Source: Meghimatium bilineatum
Taxonomy: Eukaryota > Mollusca > Gastropoda > Stylommatophora > Philomycidae
Reading direction: 5' to 3'
Assembly: GCA_034231615.1 (NCBI GenBank)
Contig: CM067307.1
Span: 1,022,001 to 1,086,000, forward strand
DNA length: 64,000 nucleotides
Shown: positions 1 to 55,209 of the stretch, piece by piece
How the letters are laid out: the number at the start of each line of letters is the position of its first letter
Position numbering within the stretch: the stretch's first letter is position 1
Program-made: the position numbers and the translations under genes
The notes under the pieces: model-generated
What the model saw: only the letters and a program-made list of their open reading frames with translations
Database searches by the model: none
Told to the model about the DNA's origin: nothing

Positions 1-533
1 GGTGTAGAATGAGAAATAACTGGTGTAGAATGAGAAATAACTGGTATAGAATGAGAAATAACTGGTGTAGAATGAGAAATAACTGGTATAGAATGAGAAA
101 TAACTGGTGTAGAATGAGAAATAACTGGTGTAGAATGAGAAATAACTGGTATAGAATGAGAAATAACTGGTATAGAATGAGAAATAACTGGTATAGAATG
201 AGAAATAACTGGTATAGAATGAGAAATAACTGGTATAGAATGAGAAATAACTGGTGTAGAATGAGAAATAACTGGTATAGAATGAGAAATAACTGGTGTA
301 GAATGAGAAATAACTGGTGTAGAATGAGAAATAACTGGTGTAGAATGAGAAATAACTGGTGTAGAATGAGAAATAACTGGCTCAGAATGAGAAAGGCTGG
401 TATAGAATGAGAAATAACTGGTATAGAATGAGAAATAACTGGTATAGAATGAGAAATAACTGGTATAGAATGAGAAATAACTGGTGTAGAATGAGAAATA
501 ACTGGCTCAGAATGAGAAAGGCTGGTATAGAAT
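1..533. repeat. Minisatellite, 21-bp unit, about 25 copies
   Basis: Core agaaataactggtatagaat, with two variants (gtgta and gtata) interspersed and two shortened units (ctcagaatgagaaagg) near 380 and 505. It runs off the left edge. The period is a multiple of three, so open frames over it are artefacts. Confidence 0.97.
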
Positions 534-599
534 GAATGGTCATGCAGGTGCCACCTAGCAGTGTGCCTGTAACTAACTTGATCAATGAGAACTAGATAA

Positions 600-935
600 T
601 CTTTGCCTTGGACAGGGTTGAGGACTGCTTTGTAACCAGTGCACCAGTTGTTTTGACTTATTTCATAGGTTGTGGCCAAAGTGGATGCGTGTTATTTCAT
701 AAGTTATGGCTAAAGTGGATGTGAGGTATTTTATAGATTGTGGCCACTTATTTTACATATTTATCTGATCCCCAGGATTGTAAGCTTTCACTCTTCCTTG
801 TACCAGGTGGTTGTAGGTGCATGTCTTCTTCAGCTGTATAAGTTGATGTGTTATTTCATAGATTTGTGGCAAGTTGATGTGAAATTTCATAGATTTGTGG
901 CAAGTTGATGTGATATTTCATAGATTTGTGGCCAC
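600..935. repeat. Degenerate 35-45 bp tandem repeat
   Basis: Several imperfect copies of atttcatagatttgtggc separated by variable spacers; the last three (about 840-930) are regular at about 35 bp. A dispersed-repeat fragment at 765-835 (tatctgatcc... accaggtgg) recurs at 7525-7590. Confidence 0.7.
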
Positions 936-1225
936 ATCTGTGAATTACTTGGTGATCTTGTCACATCACAGAATGATGGTAATGAAATAATCTCTTGAGC
1001 TGTAAGCAGCTAGCTCTTGATAGCCCCCACTGCCTGTCAGACACAGGTTCTTCTCAGTTCTGTAACCAAGGTGATACCCAGACTTATGTAAGGCTGTATC
1101 AAAGGCATGGATGTATAAGGGGAGGTTTAATGGTACATGGTTAAACCCAGAAGAGAAGCATTTCAGTGTACAGGATTGCCAGGAACACATCATTATCCTG
1201 TAAGATCTGCTGACCCATCTGCAGT

Positions 1226-1830
1226 GATGGCACATCTAACATTCCCTGTCACTGAGGGGAGTCTGCCACATCTAACATTCCCTGTCACTGAGGGGAGTCT
1301 GCCACATCTAACATTCCCTGTCACTGAGGGGAGTCTGCCACATCTAACATTCCCTGTCACTGAGGGGAGTCTGCCACATCTAACATTCCCTGTCACTGAG
1401 GGGAGTCTGCCACATCTAACATTCCCTGTCACTGAGGGGAGTCTGCCACATCTAACATTCCCTGTCACTGAGGGGAGTCTGCCACTAAAGGACAAAGTTT
1501 CAATATCCGCTGACCTGCATCTCTTCATCATCCATGGGGGATTATTTGATAGCAGACAAAAGTCAGAAATTGAGATATTTGATAGCAGACAAAAGTCAGA
1601 AATTGAGATATTTGATAGCAGACAAAAGTCAGAAATTGAGATAAGATGTGACAATGATTTTTTTGTGACAGGTTGTCAGCATATCCCCAAACTTTCTTTA
1701 GTCACCAATGATATTCCTGGAAACAAAACTGTGGTCAGATGCCACATGGGAGCACACCACAGAATAAACTACATTGGGGGCACACCACAGAATAAACTAC
1801 ACTGGGGGCACATCACAGAATAAACTACAT
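1226..1830. repeat. Three adjacent minisatellites (36, 33 and 29 bp)
   Basis: 1226-1485: about seven 36-bp units with core ccctgtcactgaggggagtc. 1536-1645: three 33-bp units with core gatagcagacaaaagtcaga. 1746-1830: three units of about 29 bp with core cacaccacagaataaactac. The units are unrelated to each other. Confidence 0.93.
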
Positions 1831-2275
1831 TGATCATAACTTCATTTTTGTTGTGTAAAATATCCTATATTGATCTCCAAGTTTCCAAGCAATCAAACTG
1901 CTTTGGCTGAAACCTGTGATAAATGTTGTTCTCTGAAATGTGTTTGCTTTATCACATGATTTGTTATCACACAATTTGAGTGTGTCTTCTTGATGTACTA
2001 TATTTGCCCAATGTTCTTTATTAATGTACAAATATTTCAGTTGGATGTTACACAGACTAGCAGCTAGATTTATTCAGAGTTTTATTGCGAGAACGTTTTC
2101 TGCTGATGTATACGTGTGTTGTATGTGCACATAGAATTGTCATGGTAACGTAAACTGAACAAAGACATGATAAACAAAGCATGTTGAATGAATATTCATA
2201 ATTTAATATCATTATTTTATATATCAGAGTTGTCTTGATCAACCTGTAAGATACAACTGTAAACAATTAGTTCAT

Positions 2276-2567
2276 TCAGACAGACACAGCTAATGGTATA
2301 CAGACAGACACAGCTAATGGTATACAGACAGACACAGCTAATGGTATGCAGACAGACACAGCTAATGGTATACAGACAGACACAGCTAATGGTATACAGA
2401 CAGACACAGCTAATGGTATACAGACAGACACAGCTAATGGTATACAGACAGACACAGCTAATGGTATACAGACAGACACAGCTAATGGTATGCAGACAGA
2501 CACAGCTAATGGTATGCAGACAGACACAGCTAATGGTATGCAGACAGACACAGCTAATGGTATGCAC
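2276..2567. repeat. Minisatellite, 24-bp unit, 12 copies
   Basis: Core cagacagacacagctaatgg followed by tata or tatg. Units are almost identical. The period is a multiple of three, which makes open frames on both strands; these are not genes. Confidence 0.97.
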
Positions 2568-2569
2568 AA

Positions 2570-3080
2570 TACTAGTTGCTAAAACTTGTTAGGTGTGAGT
2601 ATTTCTGACAAGATACTGCATGTTCATGCCAAATTGAATGAAGCTAAGTTTGAATGGTGAATCATTTGGTCTCTTGTGTGGTTGACAAGAGCAGCCTGTT
2701 TCATGAACAGTAAAAACTGTTGCAGTACAACCGCTGTAAGATATGGGCTGGTCTGCCATGTTGTCATGTCAGAAAGCTAACTAAGCTAGACAAAATGAGC
2801 AAGTCTGTGCAGAACTAAAGCACATTGTTGAGTAAATGTGACGCTAGCACAAAGCAATACTGTGTGCAAAAAATGTGAGAAAATAGAAACAATAACGAAA
2901 GCCATATTCATGCTTGAGAACAAGTTTTCAGCTGTCTTTCCACTGCTGCTTGTCTGGAAAATGCAGGATACCATACCACCCTGGTATGAAGAAAATGTGG
3001 GTACATCCTACTTGGATGTCATTTCACGATGTCCATTGATGATGTCAGTAAATAAAACTTTGGCTAAGAGGACAAGCCAA
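2570..3080. other. Unique-looking sequence, nothing recognised
   Basis: No gene or repeat recognised. A plus-strand frame at 2838-3146 has no recognisable domain and runs into dispersed repeat R1. Confidence 0.4.
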
Positions 3081-3560
3081 CTATGGTCCAGCTTTACTGT
3101 ATTAGCAATTTCTTATACCGGAACCAAGTTCACAGTACAGAGATAAGGGTCAGTATCCATGGACACGAGGCGGTGATGACTAATTACATGAGACAAGTTC
3201 ATTGACAACGGAACACTTTGTGCAAGATATATGTAGCTGAGTCAAGTCTAAATCCCTGCTCACCATCTTGTCACAAACTGCTCACCATCTTGTCAGAAAC
3301 TGCTCACCATGGGGACACAATTTGATCTGCACAGTTCTATGGCTCATTGGATAATAAAATGTCATGGCATATAGCATTTACACGCTGGTTTGACAGATAG
3401 GAAGGCTGTCACAGGCTAAAGGAAGCTGACCTGAAATAAAAGCATGCAAACATCAGATGTGCTGGGCCTGAATGTGCAAATAGCACAACTTCCTTGTAAA
3501 TCAGCAGAACATACTTGACACTCCCCAGCGGAAATCATGAAATATTTGGTTGATATCAGA
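3080..3560 (+). repeat. Dispersed repeat R1, copy a
   Basis: Shares ordered blocks with 16145-16745 and 22560-23330: cttataccggaa near 3110, a block with acatgagacaagttcat near 3185, aggctgtcacaggctaa near 3400, and cccagcggaaatca near 3525. No coding capacity seen. A short triplet repeat (tgctcaccatcttgtcaca) lies at about 3255-3310. Confidence 0.6.
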
Positions 3561-3734
3561 GACCACATGCACATTATTGCAGTGTCCAGACTTGTACAGA
3601 CAAATCCTGGCAGCTACTTTACTCTTAATACAGCTAGTATAAAAGTCACGGAATAAATATAGTGTTTAACACTAAAAAAAACAATAAGAAAAACATAAAA
3701 TGAATATAAGGGTTGAGATGCTTAGTTGAAAGGT

Positions 3735-4415
3735 ACATTTTGATTTACACATACGAGATGTGATCCCAGCCTTTGACTTTCATACATGAGATGTGGTCCC
3801 AGACTTTGATTTTCATACATGAGATGTGGTCCCAGACTGATTTTCATACATGAGATGTGGTCCCAGACTGATTTTCATACATGAGATGTGATCCCAGACT
3901 TTGATTTTCATACATGAGATGTGGTCCCAGACTTTGATTTTCATACATGAGATGTGGTCCCAGACTGATTTTCATACATGAGATGTGGTCCCAGACTTTG
4001 ATTTTCATACATGAGATGTGGTCCCAGACTTTGATTTTCATACATGAGATGTGGTCCCAGACTGATTTTCATACATGAGATGTGGTCTCAGACTGATTTT
4101 CATACATGAGATGTGGTCCCAGACTGATTTTCATACATGAGATGTGGTCTCAGACTGACTTTCATACATGAGATGTGGTCTCAGACTGACTTTCATACAT
4201 GAGATGTGGTCTTTGACTTTTATACATGGGATGTGGTCCCAGACTTTGATTTTCACACATGAGATGTGGTCTTTGACTTTCATACATGAGATGTGGTCTT
4301 TGACTTTCATACATGAGATGTGGTCTTTGACTTTCATATAGGAGATGTGGTCTTTGACTTTCATACATGAGATGTGGTCTTTGACTTTCATATAGGAGAT
4401 GTGGTCTCAGCGCCA
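3735..4415. repeat. Minisatellite, 24-33 bp units, about 22 copies
   Basis: Core ttttcatacatgagatgtgg, with unit length varying by gain or loss of the segment tcccagacttt. The unit subtype shifts from left to right (cccagact to ctttgact). Confidence 0.93.
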
Positions 4416-4674
4416 TTAACAAGATGTCGCAGTACTTAACATGATATTTGACAGTTTTGTTGTTGATTGTAGAATACAGTTTGATTTATGATTGTTGATT
4501 GTAGAAAACAGGTTGATTGTAGAAATGTTATTCCTTCAATGATTTATTGAAAAACTTCTCTCTGCATAGTAGCACATAGAATTCATTAGATGTATGTGTA
4601 CTTTTGTAATTAGATGTGCTGGATACTGCACTGGCTTCTATCCAGGTGGTATTTGTTTCAATTACCAATTGGTG

Positions 4675-6432
4675 GAAGAAATTCATCGCCCACTAACAAC
4701 TCCCTACAGTGTCAGCACACCTCCGATGTGGAGGAAATTCATCACCCACCCACTAACAACTCCCTACAGTGTCAGCACACCTCCGATGTGGAGGAAATTT
4801 GTCACCCACTAACAACTCCCTACAGTGTCAGCACACCTCCGATGTGGAGGAAATTCATCACCCACCCACTAACAACTCCCTACAGTGTCAGCACACCTCC
4901 GATGTGGAGGAAATTTGTCACCCACTAACAACTCCCTACAGTGTCAGCACACCTCCGATGTGGAGGAAATTCGTCACCCACTAACAACTCCCTACAGTGT
5001 CAGCACACCTCCGATGTGGAGGAAATTCATCACCCACCCACCCACTAACAACTCCCTACAGTGTCAGCACACCTCCGATGTGGAGGAAATTCATCACCCA
5101 CCCACTAACAACTCCCTACAGTGTCAGCACACCTCCGATGTGGAGGAAATTCATCACCCACTAACAACTCCCTACAGTGTCAGCACACCTCCGATGTGGA
5201 GGAAATTCATCACCCACCCACTAACAACTCCCTACAGTGTCAGAACACCTCCGATGTGGAGGAAATTCATCACCCACCCACTAACAACTCCCTACAGTGT
5301 CAGCACACCTCCGATGTGGAGGAAATTCATCACCCACCCACTAACAACTCCCTACAGTGTCAGCACACCTCCGATGTGGAGGAAATTCATCACCCACCCA
5401 CTAACAACTCCCTACAGTGTCAGCACACCTCCGATGTGGAGGAAATTCATCACCCACCCACTAACAACTCCCTACAGTGTCAGCACACCTCCGATGTGGA
5501 GGAAATTCATCACCCACTAACAACTCCCTACAGTGTCAGCACACCTCCGATGTGGAGGAAATTCATCACCCACTAACAACTCCCTACAGTGTCAGCACAC
5601 CTCCGATGTGGAGGAAATTCATCACCCACTAACAACTCCCTACAGTGTCAGCACACCTCCGATGTGGAGGAAATTCATCACCCACCCACTAACAACTCCC
5701 TACAGTGTCAGAACACCTCCGATGTGGAGGAAATTCATCACCCACCCACTAACAACTCCCTACAGTGTCAGCACACCTCCGATGTGGAGGAAATTCATCA
5801 CCCACCCACTAACAACTCCCTACAGTGTCAGCACACCTCCGATGTGGAGGAAATTCATCACCCACCCACTAACAACTCCCTACAGTGTCAGCACACCTCC
5901 GATGTGGAGGAAATTCATCACCCACTAACAACTCCCTACAGTGTCAGCACACCTCCGATGTGGAGGAAATTCATCACCCACCCACTAACAACTCCCTACA
6001 GTGTCAGCACACCTCCGATGTGGAGGAAATTCATCACCCACTAACAACTCCCTACAGTGTCAGCACACCTCCGATGTGGAGGAAATTCATCACCCACCCA
6101 CTAACAACTCCCTACAGTGTCAGCACACCTCCGATGTGGAGGAAATTCATCACCCACCCACTAACAACTCCCTACAGTGTCAGCACACCTCCGATGTGGA
6201 GGAAATTCATCACCCACCCACTAACAACTCCCTACAGTGTCAGCACACCTCCGATGTGGAGGAAATTCATCACCCACTAACAACTCCCTACAGTGTCAGC
6301 ACACCTCCGATGTGGAGGAAATTCATCACCCACCCACTAACAACTCCCTACAGTGTCAGCACACCTCCGATGTGGAGGAAATTCATCACCCACCCACTAA
6401 CAACTCCCTACAGTGTCAGCACACCTCCGATG
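4675..6432. repeat. Large minisatellite, 56/60-bp units, about 30 copies
   Basis: Core ctccctacagtgtcagcaca, then cctccgatgtggagg and aaattcatcaccca. Length differs by one or two CCCA tetramers (56, 60, one of 64). Each unit holds a short perfect hairpin, cctcc-gatgt-ggagg. A rare cagaacacc variant near 5242 recurs near 5710 with similar neighbours, which points to block duplication within the array. Confidence 0.98.
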
Positions 6433-6435
6433 ATG

Positions 6436-7290
6436 GAAAGTAGAAGAAATATGAGAAAGTGACAGGCACAACTCTGATCTTATCATATAACACTACAGAT
6501 ACAGGCATGTTTCAAGTCAATTAAAGAAGAAGAAGAATCATCATACAAATGGTCACAAAGAACATATAATACTATATTCTATATAGATTTGAATTGGTGT
6601 GTCAAGAATTTTGTTACAATATGTATGTCTGAATGTATGTTTGTGCACTTGTGGGCATACAATGATTTGCTTGTGTGTAGAGAGTGTTCTGACTGATAGG
6701 TCATGTTTCTTATAATTGCCATGTTCCCAATAAAGTGGACCATCTTTCTCATGCATGTCTCTGAGTTGTTTTTTGGTCATATGGTGCCTATCTGTATGTT
6801 TTGTCATCCTCGGGCAGAAGTGTTAGTCTAACAATCCCACACTAGTTCACTGCAAGCCATTCGTGTTGCATTAATCCTATAACTGAACATTGATGTGGGA
6901 CCTACATATTCTGCAATATGGTTAGCGGGTTAGCCTCAATCCCAAACTCTTTAGGTTTCTTTTCTTGAACTACACAATAAGACATCTGCAGTACACACAT
7001 TTTATTTTCACTAGAAAATATAGACTGCTTCGATTGTGTTTTTGATATATCAGTGATTTGAGATTGAAATTATTTTTTAGCAATGATGGAAACAAAAACC
7101 GTCTCATTAATAAATAAGTAATACATTTGATAGCATATGGTATTCAGGATGCAGACATCAAACCAGCATTTTTGGCTGTATTGATATTTTAGACAATATA
7201 AATACTTACTTACAACTAATGATGAAAATACCCCATGGATAGCAAAGAAAACTAATGCAGAGGTTCTCATTGATGCTGATGTAAAAAGAT
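6436..7290. other. AT-rich non-coding sequence
   Basis: No gene recognised on either strand. Short frames at 6553-6807 and 7070-7297 (minus) resemble no known family and lack splice context. Confidence 0.4.
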
Positions 7291-7294
7291 CAAA

Positions 7295-7510
7295 CATTAG
7301 GGGCAGTCACGGTTTCTAGGACATGTGCTGAGAAGAACACAGCTTGAGCACTTAATAACCAATGGAAAGATCAAGGGGGGAAAAGACGGAACAACAAAGA
7401 GAGAAATTTCTAGATGAACGAGTATTGTGGCACGGTAGAAGTTCAACAACTGAGATTATTGACAACACAAGAGAAACATGATCGCCTACACCATTTGGCA
7501 TGGCACTTGA
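7295..7510 (+). pseudogene. LINE (RTE-like) 3' fragment
   Basis: The plus strand translates in one frame to RFLGHVLRRTQLEHLITNGKIKG, with a stop after KERNF and then HDRLHHLAWHL. This is the typical C-terminal GHVLRR...GKI.G segment of RTE-like non-LTR retrotransposons, also present at 26430-27070 and 59160-60530. The copy is 5' truncated and broken. Confidence 0.65.
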
Positions 7511-7519
7511 TTGACTTAC

Positions 7520-8215
7520 TTATCTGATCCCAAGGGTTGCGAGCTTTCACTCTTTCTTCCCTGTACCAGGTGGTGGTAGGTGCATGTCTGTATAAACATG
7601 ATGTCTGTACCAGGTGGTGGTAGGTGCATGTCTGTATAAAGATGATGTCTGTACCAGGTAGTGGTAGGTGCATGTCTGTTTAAAGGGTGTTGGTGATGAT
7701 ACAGAAGTTTGGTGGTAACAGTTGTTTTTGTAGTGCAGGACATTCAATATGATAGTGTTTTATTGTTTCCTCATTGTAGTGCAGGACATTCAATATGATA
7801 GTGTTTTACTGTTTCCTCCTGTGCTCTGTTGCAGTATGGTTTATCATCATTTTCCTCTTATTCCAAGCTTGACAGATTTCATAGCTCTCCATGCTTGTTG
7901 ATCAACAAGTTGTTCCAGAATGTTCATATGGTGTATGATCTGCGGTTATTCTTTGTACATGTTTGTTTAATTGTACATGTTATTAGCAGCGTAAATATTA
8001 CGGTTTGATCTTTGTGATGTCTATTTATGATGTGTAGATTTGCTTGAGACATGTCTGCAAGTACTCTTCCTTTTGAGCAGTCTGCCCATCCATTCTTGTT
8101 TACATGATAATGTGTTTAGCTGTTCTAAGGTTGGTGGAAATTTCTGGCTGGGGCATACTTACTCCCTTTTCTGCCAGTTTATCTGCACCTTCATTCCCGC
8201 TAATACCTGTGTGGG
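7520..8215 (-). pseudogene. RNase H-bearing LINE, C-terminal fragment with internal repeats
   Basis: Minus strand from about 8215: SGNEGADKLAEKG, the C-terminal part of a retrotransposon RNase H domain, followed by a broken frame. Two small tandem repeats lie inside: about 44 bp x3 at 7560-7690 (core ctgtaccaggtggtggtagg) and about 43 bp x2 at 7730-7815. Its end (atctgatccc... to the gtaccagg block) matches 765-835. Confidence 0.55.
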
Positions 8216-8479
8216 GAAATATAAATACATCAGTTCAGTAGTTTACATTGAACTGCCCTCTGCCGAAGATGGGTGTGTTGGGCTATTGGCGAAAATAAAG
8301 CGGCGACGCAACACATTCCTTTCTCTGGACTACATCCTGCTGAACATCTAGTAGTCCTGCTAAAGAGAGATCCAGCGGGAGTTTGAGAATGAACGCTGAA
8401 GAAGAATTGTCCAGCTGCACTGTTGCCAGTGGTGAGATTTGATCCCGATGCCTTGGCATTAGAGAAAAGTTAGCATTAA

Positions 8480-8725
8480 CATTTTATAGCAAAAACAAGG
8501 AATATTTGCATACAGCCAGTGATTTTGTATTAAAACAGACTAGAAATTTGATACAAGCGTAATTTTTGCATTAGAACAAAACTATACATTTGATACACGC
8601 ATAATTTTTGCATTAGAACAGACTAGACATTTGATACAAGCATAATTTTTGCTTTAGAATAAGACATAACAGGCATAATTTTAGCATTAGAACAGACTAG
8701 ACATTTGATACAAGCAATAACGTGT
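8480..8725. repeat. Degenerate tandem repeat of about 50 bp
   Basis: About four diverged copies built on cattagaacagactagacat and tttgatacaagcataattt. Confidence 0.75.
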
Positions 8726-8897
8726 ATTCTGCATTAACTATCAAACTTCTACAAGCTAGCAGGATGTAATCCAGATAATGGAATGCATGTATGGGGGTTT
8801 ATTGTTTGACTGCAACAGCTTCAACATGACTTTGATCTTGCATGGAGGTAGGACGGTCAATTTCACCCTAAACCTTATTATTCACCTTCTATTTTGA

Positions 8898-9508
8898 TAC
8901 AAACAATTACATATACAGATTTTGTCTCAAACAATTACATATACAGATTTTGTCTCAAACAATTACATATACAGATTTTGTCTCAAACAATTACATATAC
9001 AGATTTTGTCTCAAACAATTACATATACAGATTTTGTCTCAAACAATTACATATACAGATTTTGTCTCAAACAATTACATATACAGATTTTGTCTCAAAC
9101 AATTACATATACAGATTTTGTCTCAAACAATTACATATACAGATTTTGTCTCAAACAATTACATATACAGATTTTGTCTCAAACAATTACATATACAGAT
9201 TTTGTCTCAAACATATACAGATTTTGTCTCAAACAATTACATATACAGATTTTGTCTCAAACAATTACATATACAGATTTTGTCTCAAACAATTACATAT
9301 ACAGATTTTGTCTCAAACAATTACATATACAGATTTTGTCTCAAACAATTACATATACAGATTTTGTCTCAAACAATTACATATACAGATTTTGTCTCAA
9401 ACAATTACATATACAGATTTTGTCTCAATTACATATACAGATTTTGTCTCAAACAATTACATATACAGATTTTGATACAAACAATTACATATACAGATTT
9501 TGTCTCAA
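8898..9508. repeat. Minisatellite, 28-bp unit, about 22 copies
   Basis: Core acatatacagattttgtctc. Nearly homogeneous; two units near 9210 and 9428 are shortened, and end units carry gatacaaa in place of gtctcaaa. Confidence 0.98.
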
Positions 9509-9540
9509 AAAAGATATCCAAGTATCCATAAAGTTTGATT

Positions 9541-9960
9541 TTTGTGTATTCTACCATCAAGTATCTTGGAACGACAGCAGAAACTCCCACCCCTACGTTG
9601 TGTACTCTACCATCAAGTATCTTGGAACAAGAGTAGAAACTCCCACCCCTACGTTGTGTATTCTACCATCAAGTATCTTGGAACAAGAGCAGAAACTCCC
9701 ACCCCTACGTTGTGTATTCTACCATCAAGTATCTTGGAACAAGAGCAGAAACTCCCACCCCTACGTTGTGTATTCTACCATCAAGTATCTTGGAACAAGA
9801 GCAGAAACTCCCACCCCTACGTTGTGTATTCTACCATCAAGTATCTTGGAACAAGAGCAGAAACTCCCACCCCTAGAGCAGAAACTCCCACCCCTAGAGC
9901 AGAAACTCCCACCCCTAGAGCAGAAACTCCCACCCCTAGAGCAGAAACTCCCACCCCTAC
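9541..9960. repeat. Nested minisatellite: 56-bp units ending in 21-bp units
   Basis: About six 56-bp units (core ctaccatcaagtatcttgga), then five 21-bp units (agagcagaaactcccacccc) over 9857-9960 that are the tail of the 56-bp unit amplified alone. It directly follows the 28-bp array with only about 35 bp between. Confidence 0.97.
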
Positions 9961-9969
9961 GCTGAACAT

Positions 9970-10350
9970 CAAGATATTATCTACTATCATTCCCCTAGAA
10001 AAAGACAACATAAATAAATACAATAGACAATGTTACTGTCTTGAAACTGGTGGATAAATTATTAGTAAGAATGTCCTACGTGAGCCAGCATGCTGCAGCC
10101 AAACAATTTGACATCATAATGTTAGTTAATAGATGGCCTTTCCACTACTGGCATTCATCAAACACAAGCAGTGATCTGTTATTTTTGTTACGAGTGAAGT
10201 AGTGAAACTATTAGAAATACATCGATGAATGACGGTCTAATACGATGATCCATGCCTGACAAACCAAGTGTATGATCGAAATATGAAGTTTCAATGTTGC
10301 GCGAGTTATCTAACAGATTATTATTTACTACCAGATCAATTTACTATGTT
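9970..10350. other. Non-coding sequence, nothing recognised
   Basis: No gene, RNA or repeat recognised before the LINE fragment at 10355. Confidence 0.4.
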
Positions 10351-10354
10351 ATAT

Positions 10355-10625
10355 TAGAAAGCGTCGCTGGAATTACATCGGACACGCACTGCGAATGGAT
10401 ACTGAAAGACTCCCCTGTCAAGCTTTGATGTGGTCACCACAGGGCAAGAGAAAACGAGGAAGACCAAAAGAAACTTTACGTAGAACTATTACAAAAGACC
10501 ATTTCACCATCGGCATCAGAAACCACGAAGAGCTAAAGCAAATTTCAATGAAACGCGAGACATGGAAATCTATGACATCCACCCTATGTGCCGCCTTTGG
10601 TCCTAGAGGAATAACTAACTAACTA
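10355..10625 (+). pseudogene. LINE 3' fragment with short-repeat tail
   Basis: The plus strand reads KRRWNYIGHALRMDTER, then GKRKRGRPKETLRRT and WKSMTSTLCAA, the common C-terminal GHALRM...GKRKRGRPK.T motif of non-LTR retrotransposons. It ends in an aact-type short tandem tail near 10612-10625, typical of LINE 3' ends. Strongly 5' truncated. Confidence 0.75.
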
Positions 10626-10629
10626 ACCA

Positions 10630-11150
10630 GATCAAGACACATCGAACACTGACCCTAGAGGTCACTGAATGCCAGGTACAAAAAACTGCTAATTGACAGT
10701 GAGTGAGTGACATAACAGCACATCTAGACATCAGTCAATGCTCAACATATCACATTGTCCATGATAAGCTTCAGTACCACACATTTCTGCAATGTGTGTG
10801 CAACAGCAGCTCACTCAAGAATTTGTTAATGGTAGATTAATTTATGTATCAATGGTACAGTGATGTCAGTCAATAATTGATCAATTGCGCACTGGTGCCT
10901 TCCCGAATGTTTGCAATGTTTTATAGACCGGTGGTGATTTCCTGTCAAGAATTGTTAATGGAGATGATAATATAAAGCTACTCCTCCATGGTGCATAGCA
11001 ACAGTGGAGTGGTCATCTTTAAACTGCCACTATGATATCACATTGTTCGTCTGCACCGTGATAGCATGCACAGAACACTTGACATCCTTAAAAATTAATA
11101 TTAACAGGTCACAAGACAATACTTATTGTTATTCTTATTTCTAACAAAAT
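10630..11150. other. Gene-downstream non-coding sequence
   Basis: Lies 3' of the NCS-like gene. No coding potential or repeat recognised. The end of the transcript may fall here or in the following small repeat. Confidence 0.35.
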
Positions 11151-11159
11151 TTTAGAATT

Positions 11160-11345
11160 CTCTCATTTCTAGCGATTTTATATAGAATATTTGTTTTACA
11201 TGTTGTATTTTATGGAATATTTGTTCTACAAGTTGTATTTATAGAATATTTGTTCTAGAAGTTGTATTTTGTAGAATATTGTTCTAGAAGTTGTATTTTG
11301 TAGAATATTGTTCTAGAAGTTGTATTTTGTAGAATATTGTTCTAG
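11160..11345. repeat. Tandem repeat, about 30 bp, five copies
   Basis: Core tgtagaatattgttctagaa, with the left copies diverged. It lies just downstream of the NCS stop codon and so may be in the 3' untranslated region. Confidence 0.85.
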
Positions 11346-11439
11346 AAACTATTATGGAATGGATGGGTGATCAATGATGTTTTACTGAAAGAGTGACATT
11401 ATGTGTTGGACTTTAGCTTCGTGGCTCTTTAGAATGGTG

Positions 11440-54079
<42,640 letters not shown>

Positions 54080-54345
54080 GACGTTAGACCCGGAAAAGTT
54101 GCCAATGAAGTTTCACATAGACATGAAGAAGCGACACACTTGTTGAATATCCTTAGAATCCTAGCTGTTACATTGATTTCTACAGCAAGAAAAGTCGAGA
54201 GATTTCTTTGTTTAGTTGAAATTATGCAGAACTAGCATGGCAATCTCATTGATTTCAGCAGCATGAATATTCAGAGTTTCTGTGTAACTCTGTCAAGTGA
54301 ATGCCAATAGTGCCGTTCTTACTCGTTGTCTTTTGTTGTTGTGAA
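54080..54345. other. Sequence upstream of the NCS start codon
   Basis: Likely holds 5' untranslated sequence or the end of a further 5' intron. No TATA box or confident splice acceptor could be assigned. Confidence 0.3.
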
Positions 54346-54480
54346 TGTGTTCTTGATAAACTCCTTTTGGTCGAACGTCGTTTTGCCTGTGTTTATTATG
54401 TGTGTTTCCAGCGATTAACAAATCCGCCTTTCCTGTTTCAAGTTTAGCCTGTTGGATTTCAGTTGTCCTGGAGTGAGTAT
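54345..54480 (+). repeat. Dispersed repeat R3, plus copy
   Basis: Contains cttttggtcgaacgtcg, gtttattatgtgtgtttcca, gcgattaacaaa and cctgttggatttcagttgtc. Confidence 0.75.
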
Positions 54481-54659
54481 TTATTATCACAAATTTCTGT
54501 GTTCGCTTTGATTGCTATAAAAACTAGCAGTTGCAGATTTAATACGTTCTGACATAGTATACTATAACTGGTCACACGAAGAACTCTGAAAGAAATTTGC
54601 AAAAAAAAAATTAATTAATATAGTCTATTTGGAATAAGAGATTGCCATTAAATCTATGT

Positions 54660-54990
54660 GATTGTATGAGATTCTCCTTAAACCGATGTGTTGTGAAATT
54701 CTCCTTAAACCGATGTGTTGTGAGATTCTCCTTAAACCGATGTGTGATTATAAGAGATTTGTCATTAAATCTATGTTATTGTATGATATTCTTCCTATAC
54801 CGATGTGTGATTCCATGAGATTCTTCTTAAACCCACGTCTTATTATATTTCTCCTTAAACCGATGTGGGATTCTGACATAATCATCATTAGATGTCATGT
54901 CGGCTGCGTAGGCGATCATGGCTCTGTACAACTGGTGATTCTGTTTTATTTTCCTTAAACCGATGTGTAATTCTATTTCTGCTTAAAACG
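54660..54990. repeat. Degenerate repeat of about 25-35 bp, ten or so copies
   Basis: Core gattctccttaaaccgatgt, with ttctt and attaaatcta variants. Confidence 0.85.
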
Positions 54991-55209
54991 ATGTGTGATT
55001 CTGTGAGATGTTGCTGTAACACGGCAACTGTATCCGAATGTACGGACTCCCTGATGACAGACAGGCCACCTGAGACAGAAGCTCTACTTATCAGATTTAA
55101 AGCCATCTATACCGGACATTATCTCTCACAATTATCTTGTCTGTTTTCAACTGACCACTATTCTTACTGTGTCCGAATCTCAATCTTCGTGGGGGTCAAG
55201 ATGGACTAG

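Noticed and set aside
4594..6462. Series of overlapping frames with repeated CQHTSDVEEIHHP-like or SVSTPPMWRKF-like units
   Set aside because: These come from the 56/60-bp minisatellite. Frames change whenever a 56-bp unit occurs, which a real gene would not tolerate.
8894..9965. Plus frames up to 347 codons over 28-bp and 56-bp arrays
   Set aside because: Tandem-repeat artefact; the frame continues only because units lack stops.
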